A stretch of DNA of 64,000 nucleotides from Gammaproteobacteria bacterium (GCA_029882975.1 JAOUJW010000003.1:131090-195089); one strand, 5' to 3'. Shown: positions 1-8,645, counted from the first letter of the stretch. A program made the numbers and translations. The notes: generated by a model not told the origin, from the sequence alone.

Positions 1-2
1 CA

Positions 3-317
3 CCCGTCTCAGGAGGCACGTGGTTACCCTTTGACCCGTCTTTGGATTTGATTGTGAGTGGTCTGGGGCTGGATTCGGCGTACTTTAGCGGGGCTATGTG
101 CGGCGATATCAATTCCAGTTGTGTTGAAATGCTGAATATTGTACATCAGGCGGAGGATGGATTCGACGGTCAGGAAAAAAATCAGGGTGCTGACCCAATG
201 GATTGGCGCAGTGCGGCTTTAGCGGAACCTATTAATTACCTGACTTCCGTTTATCCCAATGGCAGTGATTGGACCGGAGCGTTTGACTTTAGCTTTACGC
301 CATCCGGGAACCAGTAA
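3..317 (+). CDS. C-terminal part of an unrecognised, probably exported protein (5' end outside window)
   Basis: The reading frame is open from base 3 to a TAA at 315-317 and has no convincing internal start, so this is the last ~104 residues of a longer gene. The fragment is rich in Asp, Gly, Ser and aromatic residues, holds two Cys (MCGDINSSC) that could form a disulfide, and lacks membrane helices. This composition suits a secreted or outer-membrane protein. I recognise no family. A strong hairpin terminator follows 18 bases after the stop, so this is the end of its transcript. Confidence 0.6.
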   Translation, partial: PVSGGTWLPFDPSLDLIVSGLGLDSAYFSGAMCGDINSSCVEMLNIVHQAEDGFDGQEKNQGADPMDWRSAALAEPINYLTSVYPNGSDWTGAFDFSFTPSGNQ

Positions 318-334
318 TTTTGATGTGGTTGTAC

Positions 335-370
335 AAACAGTCCGGTGTGGTGCCGGACTGTTTGCTTTTT
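335..370 (+). terminator. Rho-independent terminator after the left-edge gene
   Basis: A perfect 11-bp stem (AAACAGTCCGG at 335-345 pairing with CCGGACTGTTT at 353-363) with a 7-nt loop is followed by GCTTTTT. It lies between convergent genes, and A-rich bases on the left side mean it may also work for the minus-strand gene ending at 377. Confidence 0.8.
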
Positions 371-376
371 ACGTTG

Positions 377-1207
377 TTAATTTATCGGTCGAAAATACAA
401 TAAGCCAACAAGGCCGTCGGTGGCGGCCACGACCATTTCCGTGTTGGTTTTGTGAACCACTGAGCCCGGTGTGTGTGAATGTGTTTGTGTCCAGACTTTT
501 AGGGAATAAACCATCCAGTCTTGTTGGGCAAACTGAGCGAAACAGCCGTGTTTGCCGAAGGCGCGGGCGATGCGGTCCAGTTCATCCACGCTTTTATTCC
601 AGTCCAGTGTGCGTTGCTCCTTTGAGGGTATGGGCCAACAGGGCTCCAGGATTTGTTTCTGCGCCTGTTCCCAGTATTGCTCCAGGTTTTTCAATGTCCG
701 AATCAACAGTGTCTGCGCCGTTAACTGGCATTTTACATTTAATGATTCCAGTAATTCGTTTGCGTCAACGGCAAAACTTTGTTGCTGCAAAATGTCACCG
801 GCATCCCATTCATTGGTAAGTTTGTGGATGGAAACTCCATTGACTTGATGTTGGTCCAGGATGATCCAGGGTAGCGGCCATACTCCGCGGCCAACAGGCA
901 GTAAAGTCGGGTGCACGTTAATGCCCCGTATACCGCTGTTACTTAGTTCGGGAACCTTGTAGTGGTAGGCGGCCGTGATGATGACGTCGACGTTGCAACT
1001 ATGCAATTCCCGGATGTGTTGGCTATTGATGGGTTCCAGTGTGTAGGGGACACTATGTTTGCGACAGGTTTCAAGTACGTATTGGTTGCTGGTCCCGTCG
1101 CTGTCACCATCGACACTGAATACTTTGTATATGTCATATTCCTGAGTGAGTAGGCTATCCAGGCAATTATGAAAAAAATCATAGCCGCAATATGCTATTT
1201 TCAACAT
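377..1207 (-). CDS. Formyltransferase-family protein (Fmt/ArnA-like fold)
   Basis: A 276-residue protein of the formyltetrahydrofolate-dependent formyltransferase superfamily. The N-terminal half holds the catalytic signature: the NVHPTLLP motif at residues 97-104 supplies the Asn and His (N97, H99) and WDAGDIL at 134-140 supplies the Asp of the N-H-D triad. The C-terminal ~80 residues resemble the Fmt C-terminal domain only weakly. It is shorter than MTF (about 315 residues) and stands alone, without def or rsmB, so it is probably not the housekeeping tRNA enzyme. An amino-sugar or other amine N-formyltransferase is more likely by inference; the substrate is unknown. It is convergent with the left-edge gene and divergent from the SoxB-like gene. 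Confidence 0.75.
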   Translation of the reverse strand: MLKIAYCGYDFFHNCLDSLLTQEYDIYKVFSVDGDSDGTSNQYVLETCRKHSVPYTLEPINSQHIRELHSCNVDVIITAAYHYKVPELSNSGIRGINVHPTLLPVGRGVWPLPWIILDQHQVNGVSIHKLTNEWDAGDILQQQSFAVDANELLESLNVKCQLTAQTLLIRTLKNLEQYWEQAQKQILEPCWPIPSKEQRTLDWNKSVDELDRIARAFGKHGCFAQFAQQDWMVYSLKVWTQTHSHTPGSVVHKTNTEMVVAATDGLVGLLYFRPIN

Positions 1208-1701
1208 GATGTAATTACCTAAGGGTAAACCCTTGGTCGCGGTTTGGAGTAATGCGTGTGGTTTTCATCGGCGTAAATTATTCCGTCAAGCATCTGAGAT
1301 ATTGTGTGTCATTTAACCTGGTTTTGCAAAATCGGCCACTTTTTTGTAAAAAAAGCTGACATTCACGTATATGTGCACGCCATTGGATCTTATTGTTCCG
1401 CTGGTTTAGCAAATCAAGTCGGTCTACTTAGACGCATTAAAAACACTATATATACTGGATCATATAGGGTTAACCCGTGTTGACACCATACGGGAGACAT
1501 GTTTTATTGTTTCGCTGGAAGAAAAGTGGCTTTAGGGAAGAGGCGCAATTCAGGTTTAGTCTCAAACACAACAGAGGAAACCTGAGCAGATGGGACGCGG
1601 TTGTTTTGAACCCGATTTATGATTTACGAAGAAAATCGGTGATTGCCGGAGATTAATCTGCCGGTAATTGGATTATTAACTAAGAAGATACGGAGTACTA
1701 A
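1208..1701. other. 494-bp divergent intergenic region with a leader hairpin
   Basis: No gene-like ORF is visible. It holds the upstream regions of the minus-strand formyltransferase and the plus-strand SoxB-like gene. On the plus strand there is a weak promoter candidate (1480-1508), and close to the start codon a hairpin at 1642-1668. The distance from that promoter to the ATG would give a ~190-nt leader, unusually long for a gene of this kind. Confidence 0.5.
1480..1508 (+). promoter_or_regulatory. Candidate sigma-70 promoter for the SoxB-like gene
   Basis: A perfect -35 hexamer TTGACA at 1480-1485 is followed, after 17 bases, by TTTATT (4 of 6 matches to TATAAT). The spacing is ideal but the -10 is weak. 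An upstream run CTATATATACTGG could be an alternative -10. Confidence 0.3.
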
Positions 1702-4377
1702 ATGGGGAAATCTAACAAGAGGCAAAGACTGCTTCTGTCCGCTCTTATCAGCAGTGCCCTGGCAGCATCCAGTGCACCTCTGTTAGCGGATGATGAAGCA
1801 AAAATTACCTTTATCCATTCCGGCGACTTTCATGGTGACTACCATCCACATACTAACGGCCGTGGCGATGCTGCCGGTTCGTTGGAAGGCGGTATCGCAC
1901 GTGGCGCCACAGTAATCAAGCGCATTCGTCGTCATAATGAAAACGTCATTCACGTACACACCGGCGACACCATTCACGGCAGTGGTGAAGCATCCATTAC
2001 CAAAGGCATGGCAATGATCCGCTTGGTGGATCAATTGGGTATCGACGTATCCACTCCCGGAAACTGGGAGTTCGCTTATACGCCTTATCGCTATATGCAG
2101 TTTTTTGGAGTTCACAATGATGCCGGTGCAAACCGGGATATCATTGATAACGCCTCTTATAACTTCTCCGCTAAGAAAGCCGTAAAATATACTGCAGATG
2201 AAATTGGCGACGTTCCCAGCTTTGGTGCACCGTTCCGAGAAGTCAAATACGTAGCCAGCTATAACGCTGATGGTACGCCCAATATGGCCACAGGCTATAA
2301 TCGTTGGGGTATGGTCGCGTCCAACGTTTATGAAAACGGCAGTTGGGCTTTGGATCATGGCGTGGTCAGTCGCGGCACCGGAATGAATTTGACACCTCCT
2401 TATCGTATTATCGAAAGAGACGGCATCAAGATCGGTTTTATCGGTTGTACCACTAATCGTGGACCTCAAGTGGTTAGCTCCACCATTACCACCGGTGTGA
2501 GTTATTCCAACTGCAAAGGCGGCATTAAGTTCCCGCAAAACCGCCCCATCGACTGGGACGATCAGGCCATTTCTCACGGCCCGTGGATTGTTGACGACAC
2601 ACACCCCAAAGGCGGCTACTGGCGTCCGGGTAATAAAGTGACCGGCAATCCGGCCGATGCCAGTGTGCAAGCGGGTAACCGTGTTGTCTCTGCTGATCCC
2701 TGGACCAAACGACCGCAAAACGACGGTACTGCCGGTTACAAAGTCAAAAACGAAATCGTGAAGTGGACCAATCACCTGCGCAATGTTGAAGGTGTGGACC
2801 TGGTAGCGGTGATGTCCGAAGCCGGTATTGCGGAAAACATTTTCGCTGCGGAAAACCTCAAAGGCATGGATAACGGTCCGGATATTTATTTCTCCTCCGA
2901 CATGCATGAGGAAACCAACTTTCCGGTTGTTGTGACGGATCCTCGCGGCAAAAAAGTTATCATCATTGAAAACAGTGAAGATATTGCCCAAATCAGCCAG
3001 CTGGATGTGGAAGTGGAAAACGGCCGCATCGTCGAATGGGAATTTACCGGTCATGACGTCAACGAAAGTGTGCGTCCGGACCGCCGCCTGCGTCATATGG
3101 CAGCCCAGATCGATGAGGAGATTGCGGACAGTATCGCTGCCGGTACTGCGGTTAACCCCTATAACGGTCACGTCATTACCGCGCAGTTGACCGATGTTGT
3201 GGGTCAAACGGACGGTATTGTTCTGGAACGTAATCGTTTCACCACGGAATTTGACCCGGCTAACAATGTCATGCCGGCGGTTATCGAAGGTACCGGGCAC
3301 GATTTGGTGACCGATATGTTCCGTAAAATGACCGGTGCCGATGTAGGCGGTATTCGCGGATTCCGCTATACCAACAGTGTTTTGGACGGTGATGACATCA
3401 CTTACAAATCTCTGTACCACTTCTTCCCCATTGGGGCTCAAGTGGCCGTGGGCAGCATTCCGACGACACCTACCGCTGAAACCGGCGGCAGCTTCCTGTC
3501 GCCCAGCGATCCCAACAAGTTCAGCAACGCAGGCAACGTGAATCCGGCGCAATTTGTGGCTTTCCCACGCAGCTTGCAGCAGGAAATGGAGCTGGCCGGT
3601 AACAGTACTATGAATCCCAACGTGCCTGCCTGGGGCGGTGGCTGGTTCTGGAACTATTCCGGGGTGAAATTTGATTTTCAACCCACCGGTGGTAACTTCG
3701 ACAAATGGGGTACCAAACCCAATGCTCGTGTCAGCAATCTGGTGCTGTACGACAATGCGGATCCGTCCAAAAACGGTCCCATTGATGAGTCTAAGGGAGC
3801 CACAATCAAGTACGCATCCTACTACTACCATGAAGACTACAATCGTATTAACCGCAACCAGCTGGTTCCTGGTGGTAAATGTGGTCCCACCAAGAAACTT
3901 ACCCCGGCTTGTGTTAATGCCAAGGGTGATATCTTGATTCTGGCCAAAGAAACCGCAACGGGTGACTATGTCTTGGTAGACAACCTGGAATACGATGCCG
4001 GTGTTAATCAGCACAACTCCACGGGTGATGGCTCTTTGACGGTATTGGATGCGGTTGAAGCCTTAGGTCGTTACATTAGCGATGCTTCCATTGATGTGTA
4101 TGTATGGAATGGCGGTGCTAAAGTGGCGGCGGCTCATTCTCCGGTTGCCGGTTTGGGTGGTACTTTTAGCGGGCTGGAATTCCCGCGGGTGAACTTGGTG
4201 AAAATGGACGGAACCGACGGTAACGATCTGACCGATTGTTCCATTGAGTTCGGTTCTCCCTGTATCCAGCCGTTCCGCGGTGCAGAAGCGGCCTTCGGTG
4301 TTACCGTGCCGATTCCTGCAGGATATATTAAAGGAACCGCAGATGCGCCGGCATTGGAAGCGGAGTACGACAACTAA
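1702..4377 (+). CDS. SoxB-like / 5'-nucleotidase-family periplasmic metallophosphoesterase, large form
   Basis: An 891-residue exported protein with a Sec signal peptide (residues 1-29, cleavage near PLLAD). The N-terminal calcineurin-like phosphoesterase domain shows GDFHGD (D42, H44), HTGDTIHGSGE (D89) and GNWEF (N121). The WEF wording is closer to SoxB (GHWEF) than to UshA (GNHEF). A 5'-nucleotidase C-terminal domain follows, with GGIRGFRYTNSVL resembling the GFRWG-type substrate loop of SoxB. Two usual His ligands appear to be replaced: E373 in VMSEAG and D400 in SSDMHEE, where UshA has THMG and GGHSQ. The protein is ~320 residues longer than SoxB or UshA, with the excess in inserts and a C-terminal extension. 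No soxXYZA neighbours are present, so thiosulfate oxidation is not supported. The ATG has a GGAG ribosome site 6-9 bases upstream. Confidence 0.8.
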   Translation: MGKSNKRQRLLLSALISSALAASSAPLLADDEAKITFIHSGDFHGDYHPHTNGRGDAAGSLEGGIARGATVIKRIRRHNENVIHVHTGDTIHGSGEASITKGMAMIRLVDQLGIDVSTPGNWEFAYTPYRYMQFFGVHNDAGANRDIIDNASYNFSAKKAVKYTADEIGDVPSFGAPFREVKYVASYNADGTPNMATGYNRWGMVASNVYENGSWALDHGVVSRGTGMNLTPPYRIIERDGIKIGFIGCTTNRGPQVVSSTITTGVSYSNCKGGIKFPQNRPIDWDDQAISHGPWIVDDTHPKGGYWRPGNKVTGNPADASVQAGNRVVSADPWTKRPQNDGTAGYKVKNEIVKWTNHLRNVEGVDLVAVMSEAGIAENIFAAENLKGMDNGPDIYFSSDMHEETNFPVVVTDPRGKKVIIIENSEDIAQISQLDVEVENGRIVEWEFTGHDVNESVRPDRRLRHMAAQIDEEIADSIAAGTAVNPYNGHVITAQLTDVVGQTDGIVLERNRFTTEFDPANNVMPAVIEGTGHDLVTDMFRKMTGADVGGIRGFRYTNSVLDGDDITYKSLYHFFPIGAQVAVGSIPTTPTAETGGSFLSPSDPNKFSNAGNVNPAQFVAFPRSLQQEMELAGNSTMNPNVPAWGGGWFWNYSGVKFDFQPTGGNFDKWGTKPNARVSNLVLYDNADPSKNGPIDESKGATIKYASYYYHEDYNRINRNQLVPGGKCGPTKKLTPACVNAKGDILILAKETATGDYVLVDNLEYDAGVNQHNSTGDGSLTVLDAVEALGRYISDASIDVYVWNGGAKVAAAHSPVAGLGGTFSGLEFPRVNLVKMDGTDGNDLTDCSIEFGSPCIQPFRGAEAAFGVTVPIPAGYIKGTADAPALEAEYDN

Positions 4378-4445
4378 CCCCTGACTTAGAGTCAATAGCT
4401 GCATGACTTAAAGTCCATAACAATAAAGAAGTTGTATCGTTATTC

Positions 4446-4480
4446 ACCCGTCACCTGCTTGCAGGTTGACGGGTTTTTTG
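4446..4480 (+). terminator. Rho-independent terminator after the SoxB-like gene
   Basis: Stem ACCCGTCA/TGACGGGT closed by CCTG/CAGG with a one-base bulge, followed by six T. It lies 70 bases after the stop codon and separates the gene from the MauG-like gene. Confidence 0.8.
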
Positions 4481-4580
4481 TGTGATTTGGTTTGATCTGC
4501 GTGCCTATCATGGCATGACAATGTGCGGTGCTTAATTTAGTATTGGCAGGGTTTGGCAGTTGATGTAACAGATTTAGAGT

Positions 4581-6458
4581 ATGTGGATAATGAAAACAGT
4601 GAATCAAATGAATAATGGTGGGTGTAACGTGTGGGGGTTGGTGTGGAGCGGGGTGTGGAGCGGGGTGTGGAGCGGGGTGTGGAGGTCAGTGCCGGTCATC
4701 TTGGTTTTAGCGCTTGTTATGTTAGTCTTAGCTTGTGCGCCGCAGCTGCAATTCGGCACGGACTCGGTGCATACTGAGGGCCATGATAATGAAAACCATA
4801 ACCATAATGGCCATCAGCAAACCCGTGGCCAACAAACCCATGATAGCCTTGACGCCCACCACGATCACATGGACAGGGGGCAATTTGACCCGCTGCAATA
4901 CACCAGCCGGGCGAAAGCCGTCACATTAACTACCGAGGAAGGTAACTACAGGCTTAGCTTGTTCAGCAATGAAGCGCCCATCCCCGTAAATAAATTGCAC
5001 AGCTGGACGGTCCATGTGGAGGACCTGCAGGGTAACCCTTTGGAAACGGGTAAGTTGTACGCTAATGGCGGCATGCCGCAACACAATCACGGTTATCCCA
5101 CACGTTTGAGTGTTAAAAAGTACTTAGGCAGTGGAGACTATGAAGTGGAAGGGGTCCGCTTCGATATGTATGGTCATTGGGAAATGAGCCTGAGCGTACA
5201 GGTAGGTTTACAAACGGAATTTGTGCTGTTTAAAGTGAATTTGCAACCGCCGCTTCCCGAACAGACTAAAAATACCCACTGGAGCGATGCAGAGCTGGCG
5301 GTATTACAAAGCTTTTGGATCGGTAATTTGGCCCAATCACCCAATCCGGGCAACCGGGTAGCCGATGATGTCAACGCGGTCGCATTGGGCCATAAGTTGT
5401 TTTTTGATACCCGTTTCAGTGCCAACGGCCAAGTGGCTTGCGCTAATTGCCATCAACCGCAGCGATACTTCACGGATGGTTTGAAAGTGGCGCGCGGTTT
5501 GGGTGAGGTTGAACGTAATGCGCCAACTATTGTGGGGGCAAGTCATAATATCTGGTTTTTTCACGACGGTCGTGCCGATAGTATGTGGTCTCAGGCCTTG
5601 GGTCCTTTGGAAGACCGGCAGGAGCATGGCGGTAGTCGCACTCAATATGCCCACTTGGTTTACAACGATCCCGCCTATAAAGCTCAATATGAACAATTGT
5701 TTGGTCCTATGCCTGATTTGTCGGATCGCAATCGATTTCCACTGCGAGCCGGGCCGGTGAAGGATCCGGTCTTGCTGGGTGCCTGGCTGCAAATGAGCGA
5801 AGCGGATCAGCAAGCAGTGACTCGGGTGTTTGTCAATTTGGCCAAAGCGGTAGAGGCTTATGAGCGGCGATTGCAGCCGGGAATCTCACTTTTTGATCGG
5901 TATGTAGAGGCGGCATTGAAAAATGATACGGAAACTATGCAGCGCCTTCTGTCCAAGGATGAAGTCGCGGGATTACGTTTGTTTATCTCTAAGGCCAATT
6001 GCAGTATCTGTCACAACGGGCCTTTATTCACTGATCATGGCTTTCATAATATTGCGGTACCTCCCATGTCAAGCAAGCGCTACGATTGGGGGCGATACAA
6101 GGCCACTGCCAAAGTACGAAGCAGCGAGTTCAATTGTCGCGGTCCGTATAGTGATCAGAAAGATAAACATTGTCCGGAGTTGGAGTACATTATTTATCAC
6201 AAAGAGGAAACCGCCGCGTCATTCAAAACACCGGGCTTACGCAATGTTTCCAAAACCGCGCCCTATATGCATGCCGGTCAATACACAGAACTTGCCGACG
6301 TTATGCGGCATTACGCCAAACCGCCATCCACCAAAGTGGGTATGAGCGATCTATTACCGGTGGAATTAAGTGAAAAGGAACAAGGTCAGTTGCAAGCTTT
6401 CTTGCGTACTTTGGATAGCGAGATTAATGCACCTGCCGAGTTGTTGCGTGCTCCGTGA
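4581..6458 (+). CDS. His-rich lipoprotein with YtkA-like domain fused to di-heme cytochrome c peroxidase (MauG/CcpA family)
   Basis: A 625-residue lipoprotein. A basic, repeat-bearing N-terminus leads to a hydrophobic segment and lipobox LVLAC. A His-rich stretch follows (residues ~65-95: HDNENHNHNGH, DAHHDHMD), suited to Cu or Zn binding, then a ~110-residue beta domain resembling YtkA/FixH (HSWTVHVED; PQHNHGYPT). The C-terminal ~370 residues are a di-heme peroxidase with heme motifs CANCH (C287) and CSICH (C474). The protein should sit in the periplasm on a lipid anchor. A peroxidase or MauG/MbnH-type oxidation of a partner protein is possible. In-frame ATGs at 4590 and 4608 are alternative starts; none has a strong ribosome site. 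Confidence 0.82.
   Translation: MWIMKTVNQMNNGGCNVWGLVWSGVWSGVWSGVWRSVPVILVLALVMLVLACAPQLQFGTDSVHTEGHDNENHNHNGHQQTRGQQTHDSLDAHHDHMDRGQFDPLQYTSRAKAVTLTTEEGNYRLSLFSNEAPIPVNKLHSWTVHVEDLQGNPLETGKLYANGGMPQHNHGYPTRLSVKKYLGSGDYEVEGVRFDMYGHWEMSLSVQVGLQTEFVLFKVNLQPPLPEQTKNTHWSDAELAVLQSFWIGNLAQSPNPGNRVADDVNAVALGHKLFFDTRFSANGQVACANCHQPQRYFTDGLKVARGLGEVERNAPTIVGASHNIWFFHDGRADSMWSQALGPLEDRQEHGGSRTQYAHLVYNDPAYKAQYEQLFGPMPDLSDRNRFPLRAGPVKDPVLLGAWLQMSEADQQAVTRVFVNLAKAVEAYERRLQPGISLFDRYVEAALKNDTETMQRLLSKDEVAGLRLFISKANCSICHNGPLFTDHGFHNIAVPPMSSKRYDWGRYKATAKVRSSEFNCRGPYSDQKDKHCPELEYIIYHKEETAASFKTPGLRNVSKTAPYMHAGQYTELADVMRHYAKPPSTKVGMSDLLPVELSEKEQGQLQAFLRTLDSEINAPAELLRAP
4641..4684 (+). repeat. 12-bp tandem repeat (3.7 copies) inside the signal-peptide region
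   Basis: The unit GTGTGGAGCGGG occurs three times perfectly (4641-4652, 4653-4664, 4665-4676) plus eight bases of a fourth. It encodes WSGV repeats just before the lipoprotein signal's hydrophobic core. Twelve is a multiple of three, so copy-number change would lengthen the N-terminus without a frameshift. Confidence 0.9.
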
Positions 6459-6487
6459 TAGAGGAGCGCTGGAATCACCGGACTTAT

Positions 6488-7483
6488 TCAAAAATCAAAA
6501 ATACCTGGCGCGGGCTTGCTTTGATATGCCGGCGGGTGGTCGATGCGTTGCTGCATCTCCGTCTGGTTGGCGAACTCCTGCAGTTTAAACGCCAAGTATT
6601 CGCCGCGTTCCATTTCATATAGTTGTTGTTTGTATTTTTCGGTGAAATCAAACCATTGATTCAGGCTTGCCTTGAATCGCTCCTCTTCCGGGAGATTTAG
6701 TGTGCCGAAATAGGATTGCAGGGCTAAAAAATAGCGCATCGCATTTCGTTCGACCACGCCTCGCATGCCGCCGGTGAATTTTGGGGGACCGTTGTCCTTA
6801 TCATCGTCGTTGTTTATGCTGAATCCTACCTTATTGCGCCCAAAGGTGGCCAAGTAGGAGTTGAGTACAAACATGGCCAAGTTTCCGTATTGCACCGAAT
6901 AGGATAAATGAATAAAACACCTGTTGGTGGCAGTACCTTGTTCCGGCGGCAGGGGAATGATTTGGGCGTGAAGTTTATAGTCGGATGTGCCGTAGGGGCC
7001 AAAATCTGAGCTCAGTAAAATGTGGGTGTAGTCGTGGCTGTGTTGTATGACCTGGAAAGCGTACTCCAGGACCAGCGACTCTTCCAGGTTCTGGTAAGTT
7101 TTGTATCCCAGGTAAGTACGAATGGCATTTTTGTCACGCGGCTTTACGCAGCCTTTGATATTAATATGCAATATCATGGCGCGGCACCACCTGCCCGGTT
7201 GCAATAGTTCCTGTGTAAGCGTTTGATAGTCGTATGGCAATATTGCGTAGATCTCACCGAAGGCGGATTTTTCGTGAGTATTGGATTGCAGGTAAAGTGG
7301 GGCATCGTAGGGGTTTTTTTCCAACTGTGGTGTTAAATCCATAAACATTTGCTGCAGCTGTTGCTTTCCGGGGGGGGTGGTGATGGAAGCTGCGATACTG
7401 GCGTTGACAGAGCTGCAGCTGAAAAAGTAAACAAACAGGCTCCAGTGCAACGTGTGCTTAACCAATCGAAGGTGTGTCAACAT
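6488..7483 (-). CDS. Exported protein of unknown function
   Basis: A 331-residue protein with an N-terminal hydrophobic segment (HWSLFVYFFSCSSVNAS) that reads as a signal peptide. The rest is a soluble mixed alpha/beta domain with paired Cys (RWCRAMILHINIKGC, later RCFIHLSY) and a charged C-terminal helix (EERFKASLNQWFDFTEKY). I recognise no family or catalytic motif. It is convergent with the MauG-like gene (29-bp gap). A 43-bp gap separates it from the YkgJ-type gene upstream on the same strand, so it may be the last gene of that minus-strand run. Confidence 0.6.
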   Translation of the reverse strand: MLTHLRLVKHTLHWSLFVYFFSCSSVNASIAASITTPPGKQQLQQMFMDLTPQLEKNPYDAPLYLQSNTHEKSAFGEIYAILPYDYQTLTQELLQPGRWCRAMILHINIKGCVKPRDKNAIRTYLGYKTYQNLEESLVLEYAFQVIQHSHDYTHILLSSDFGPYGTSDYKLHAQIIPLPPEQGTATNRCFIHLSYSVQYGNLAMFVLNSYLATFGRNKVGFSINNDDDKDNGPPKFTGGMRGVVERNAMRYFLALQSYFGTLNLPEEERFKASLNQWFDFTEKYKQQLYEMERGEYLAFKLQEFANQTEMQQRIDHPPAYQSKPAPGIFDF

Positions 7484-7526
7484 TGAGGCCTCTATTTGAC
7501 TGCAAACAGTAATTGCCGAATATGAA

Positions 7527-7799
7527 TTAGTTGCTGGTCAGTTGTTCCAGCTCTACCAAGCGTAATTTGGCTTCCAAAAAACTGTCACCGCATACGTCAC
7601 GGTAAGGTAAAAAGTCGTGACACACTTTAGGGCGGTTGGGCTGATCAAAAATGAGGCATTGTTTCTTCGGCCCCAGTTGAGGGCAAGGTACATTTGCCGG
7701 TTTACCCTGTTCCATGCCGGGAATAGGACTGCTGATTGATGGGTAAATACAACAGGCGCCACAATGGGGGCGGCAGCTGATCGTGTCGGATTTCGTCAT
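7527..7799 (-). CDS. YkgJ-type cysteine-cluster protein
   Basis: A 90-residue protein with eight Cys (C9, C13, C16, C17, C39, C48, C60, C70) in the pattern C-x3-C-x2-CC ... PC ... QC-x-IF ... CHDF, the hallmark of the YkgJ/UPF0153 family, thought to bind Zn or an Fe-S cluster. It starts with ATGA overlapping the stop of the upstream HMA-domain gene, so the two are translationally coupled. Function unknown; the pairing with a metal-binding domain suggests metal handling. Confidence 0.8.
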   Translation of the reverse strand: MTKSDTISCRPHCGACCIYPSISSPIPGMEQGKPANVPCPQLGPKKQCLIFDQPNRPKVCHDFLPYRDVCGDSFLEAKLRLVELEQLTSN

Positions 7800-8011
7800 C
7801 GGGCGCTGTTCACCACAGCCGCAAATCCTACGGCTTTCAAGGCCTGGCAGGCGGCTTGCGGGTCAATATCTCCGAAAATAAGCGCTTGGCCTTGAGCCAA
7901 GTCAAATTCGGCCTTCTCGAAGCCGGGGAGGTTTTCCAATGCTTTGGTGGCATTGGCGATGCAGCCACCGCATTTCATGCCTTCAACGTGAAGGCGGGTT
8001 TCAACTGTCAT
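7796..8011 (-). CDS. Heavy-metal-associated (HMA) domain protein, CopZ-like
   Basis: A 71-residue single ferredoxin-like HMA domain with the metal-binding loop GMKCGGC (C14 and C17, the CxxC that binds Cu(I)). The pattern beta-alpha-beta-beta-alpha-beta and the late GFAA loop fit copper chaperones and isolated ATPase N-domains. No copper ATPase or regulator is next to it. It is followed by the YkgJ-type gene with a 4-nt overlap. Substrate metal (Cu likely) is inferred from the family. Confidence 0.85.
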   Translation of the reverse strand: MTVETRLHVEGMKCGGCIANATKALENLPGFEKAEFDLAQGQALIFGDIDPQAACQALKAVGFAAVVNSAR

Positions 8012-8036
8012 AGCGATTCCTTAATATGGTAAAGCC

Positions 8037-8645
8037 TTATTTGTAAAAAATGTGCTTGCCAATTTTAGCGACTTTCACTTTATTGCGTGCCCACCGCGGT
8101 TTTACGTAGTCGGCATGGTAAAACAGGGCATCTTTGACTTTATTTGCAGGTACTTCTTCCCGGTACACCTCTCGTGCGATTCGCACGGCCTCAATCCAGG
8201 CTTGTGACTCCTCAGGAATATCAGTGACTTTGTCGTTGGTCCAGGAAAAAGCGCTGATATAACGTTGGCGGCGTTTACTCCATTGTTTGTAATAGACCAC
8301 ACGGCACACGTCATTGGGATGATGCTTGGAGTCCACTCGGTTCATTGTCACCTTGGCTACAGCATACTTTCCCGGCTTGGGTTCTCCCCGGGCTTCGTGA
8401 TACACGTTCATGGCCAGGCAGCGAATATCACGCATTTCATATTGGTCTTTTAATACCATATAGGTTGTGAATCCGGTGGTTGACAAGAACAAACCGCCGG
8501 CGATAAGTAATACTTGATTCGTTGTGCCAAAACCTTGCCACCAGTAACGCAGATTGACCATGGTGTAACTGCAGTATATGCGCTCATAAATACTGGTTAT
8601 GGCGCCAAAAAACAGGCTGAAAGGTTTGAAAATAATACTCAACAT
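8037..8645 (-). CDS. SleB-like cell wall hydrolase, membrane-anchored
   Basis: A 202-residue protein. An N-terminal membrane segment (residues ~42-64, LLIAGGLFLSTTGFTTYMVL) acts as an uncleaved anchor. The periplasmic domain starts with CLAMNVYHEARGEP, the signature of the Hydrolase_2 family, whose Glu is proposed catalytic, and continues with VTMNRV and ALFYHADYVKP. These enzymes cleave peptidoglycan glycan strands. The gap to the HMA gene is 25 bp, so all four minus-strand genes from 8645 to 6488 may be one transcript. The upstream 356 bp is intergenic. Confidence 0.85.
   Translation of the reverse strand: MLSIIFKPFSLFFGAITSIYERIYCSYTMVNLRYWWQGFGTTNQVLLIAGGLFLSTTGFTTYMVLKDQYEMRDIRCLAMNVYHEARGEPKPGKYAVAKVTMNRVDSKHHPNDVCRVVYYKQWSKRRQRYISAFSWTNDKVTDIPEESQAWIEAVRIAREVYREEVPANKVKDALFYHADYVKPRWARNKVKVAKIGKHIFYK

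Noticed and set aside
1783-4014. A 743-codon open frame on the minus strand inside the SoxB-like gene
   Set aside because: Low-complexity, His/Val-rich product with no domain; it is antisense to a gene with full catalytic motifs and a signal peptide.
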